From CAZOKN01 sp964580525 (lineage in GTDB: Bacteria; Pseudomonadota; Alphaproteobacteria; Rickettsiales; UBA6187): DNA of 6,748 nucleotides. Positions 5,694-6,748 of this stretch are shown in pieces; within the stretch, counting starts at the first letter, position 1, and each line of letters opens with the position of its first letter. The notes below the pieces were generated by a model that saw only the letters and a program-made list of their open reading frames with translations, was not told the origin of the DNA and ran no database searches. The stretch covers positions 1-6,748 of the forward strand of contig CAZOKN010000064.1 of NCBI GenBank assembly GCA_964580525.1, given 5' to 3'. The position numbers and the translations under genes are program-made.

Positions 5694-6748
5694 GCAGCTT
5701 TGCTGAAATATTTATCAAGCATTTTACTGATGTGGCTTATTTTCATTGGCTTGCTGATATAATCATCCATACCGGCATCAAGACATTTATCCCTTGCGTC
5801 TTTTGTTGTGTTAGCTGTTAACGCCACAATCGGTATGGATTTTCCCCAAGCATATTTTCTTATGTTTCTGGTAGTGCTATAACCATCCATAACCGGCATC
5901 TGGCAGTCCATGAAAATAATATCGTATTTTAAATGATCTTCCGATAAAAGCTGCAAAGCCTCTCCTCCGTTCGTTGCTGTTGTCACGGTACAGCCAACTT
6001 TCTCCAGCATTTCTTTTGCTACTTCAACATTTGCTGGAAAATCATCAACAACTAAAGCATGTATACTCATTTTATCTAATGATTTGTTTGAATTTTTATT
6101 CGCAGCAAATACTTCCGGTAATAATGCATCTGCATCTTCTTTTCTTATTTTCATTGCCGTTATTATAGATTCAGCCAATATGTTAGGATAGATAGGTTTT
6201 ATAAGACTCATACAAAACACACTTTTTGTAAGAGCTTCCAATCCTTCTGATTTATCAAGCGCCGTCAGTAATACCATTTGCGGTTTTCCATATTTTTCCG
6301 GCGCATTTTTTATCATAACGCCCATTGAAGTTCCATCCATATCAGGCATGTGATAGTCTAATATCGCAACGTCATAAGGATTTCCTTGATCATTCATTTT
6401 TTGCATCTGCGCTAATCCACCAAGCGGCGAAGACGATATATCGCACGTTACTCCGATATTTTTTAGATATTCGTAATAAATCTCAAGATTTATATGATAA
6501 TCATCAACTATCAATATTCTGACATCTTTTAGCTGGCGAGTTACATCCAATTTTGTTTGAGTCAAATCATGGCTAACTTCACACTCAATCTCCACCCAGA
6601 AAGTAGAACCTTTACCTTCTGTACTTTCCACACCAATCTGGCCATTCATCATTTCAACTAACTTTTTACAAATTGCCAATCCAAGTCCAGTACCACCAAA
6701 CCTTCTGGTTGTAGAGGAATCTGCCTGCGAAAATTGCTCAAAGATGTT
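5690..6748 (-). CDS. Hybrid sensor histidine kinase, C-terminal part with two receiver domains (5' partial)
   Basis: The gene is open to the right edge; 352 residues of its C-terminus are present. The first visible residues, 'NIFEQFSQADSSTTRRFGG', are the F box of the HATPase domain, followed by the G2 box 'GTGLGLAICKKLV' and 'GKGSTFWVEIE', which ends the kinase core. Receiver 1 (about fragment residues 75-200) has the acidic pair in 'LIVDDYHINLE', phospho-acceptor Asp131 ('AILDYHMPDMDG', codon 6358-6356), Thr162 and Lys184. Receiver 2 (about 230-350) has 'LVVDDFPANVEV', Asp281 ('IFMDCQMPVMDG', codon 5908-5906), Thr311 and Lys333. Both receivers keep all switch residues, so both look able to accept phosphate. 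No HPt domain or DNA-binding output follows, so a separate phosphotransfer protein is implied. The sensory part, dimerisation His and stimulus lie outside the window. It converges on the M23 gene with a 4-bp overlap. Confidence 0.93.
   Translation of the reverse strand, partial: NIFEQFSQADSSTTRRFGGTGLGLAICKKLVEMMNGQIGVESTEGKGSTFWVEIECEVSHDLTQTKLDVTRQLKDVRILIVDDYHINLEIYYEYLKNIGVTCDISSSPLGGLAQMQKMNDQGNPYDVAILDYHMPDMDGTSMGVMIKNAPEKYGKPQMVLLTALDKSEGLEALTKSVFCMSLIKPIYPNILAESIITAMKIRKEDADALLPEVFAANKNSNKSLDKMSIHALVVDDFPANVEVAKEMLEKVGCTVTTATNGGEALQLLSEDHLKYDIIFMDCQMPVMDGYSTTRNIRKYAWGKSIPIVALTANTTKDARDKCLDAGMDDYISKPMKISHISKMLDKYFSKAA

Noticed and set aside
5695..5705. CAGC-TTT-GCTG hairpin just after the M23 stop as terminator
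   Set aside because: The stem is only four base pairs and no T-run follows directly; it also lies in the coding end of the kinase gene.
1..6748. Mobile element, phage, CRISPR, toxin-antitoxin or defence system
   Set aside because: All coding space is filled by recognisable chromosomal families and the gaps are short. No transposase, integrase, direct-repeat array or small paired genes are present.

Overview
The window is an A+T-rich stretch of ordinary bacterial chromosome. Phrases in two housekeeping proteins point to an alphaproteobacterium: 'RIEVYDNSHIMG' in UvrC, and 'TPAGSTAYNLS' with 'PFRPRRWRGAL' in NAD kinase are wordings I associate with that class. The adjacency uvrC-pgsA is also common there. 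The base composition and weak Shine-Dalgarno signals would fit a low-GC alphaproteobacterium, possibly known only from metagenomes. A run of ten N bases shows the sequence is a scaffold. I cannot name the genus.

Layout, left to right: (1) the 3' end of an ABC-F ATPase gene, forward; (2) a small RDD-family membrane protein, forward; (3) NAD kinase, reverse, overlapping the RDD gene tail by 11 bp; (4) a 123-bp divergent intergenic region with a cluster of short tandem and inverted repeats that also supply the -35 boxes of both predicted promoters; (5) a forward run uvrC - pgsA - M23 murein endopeptidase, the last two overlapping as TAATG; (6) the 3' part of a hybrid sensor histidine kinase with two receiver domains, reverse, whose stop codon overlaps that of the M23 gene within TTAA. 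The kinase runs off the right edge.

The genes do not form a single pathway. They cover translation/ribosome-associated ATPase function, NADP supply, nucleotide excision repair, phospholipid head-group synthesis, cell-wall remodelling and signalling. pgsA and the M23 gene are probably translationally coupled envelope genes. No mobile element, CRISPR array, RNA gene, phage gene or defence system is visible, and no convincing intrinsic terminator is present. I do not see an undescribed system here. The most interesting non-coding signal is the nadK/uvrC intergenic repeat-promoter cluster, together with promoter geometry suggesting that uvrC, and perhaps the RDD gene, are transcribed as leaderless mRNAs.
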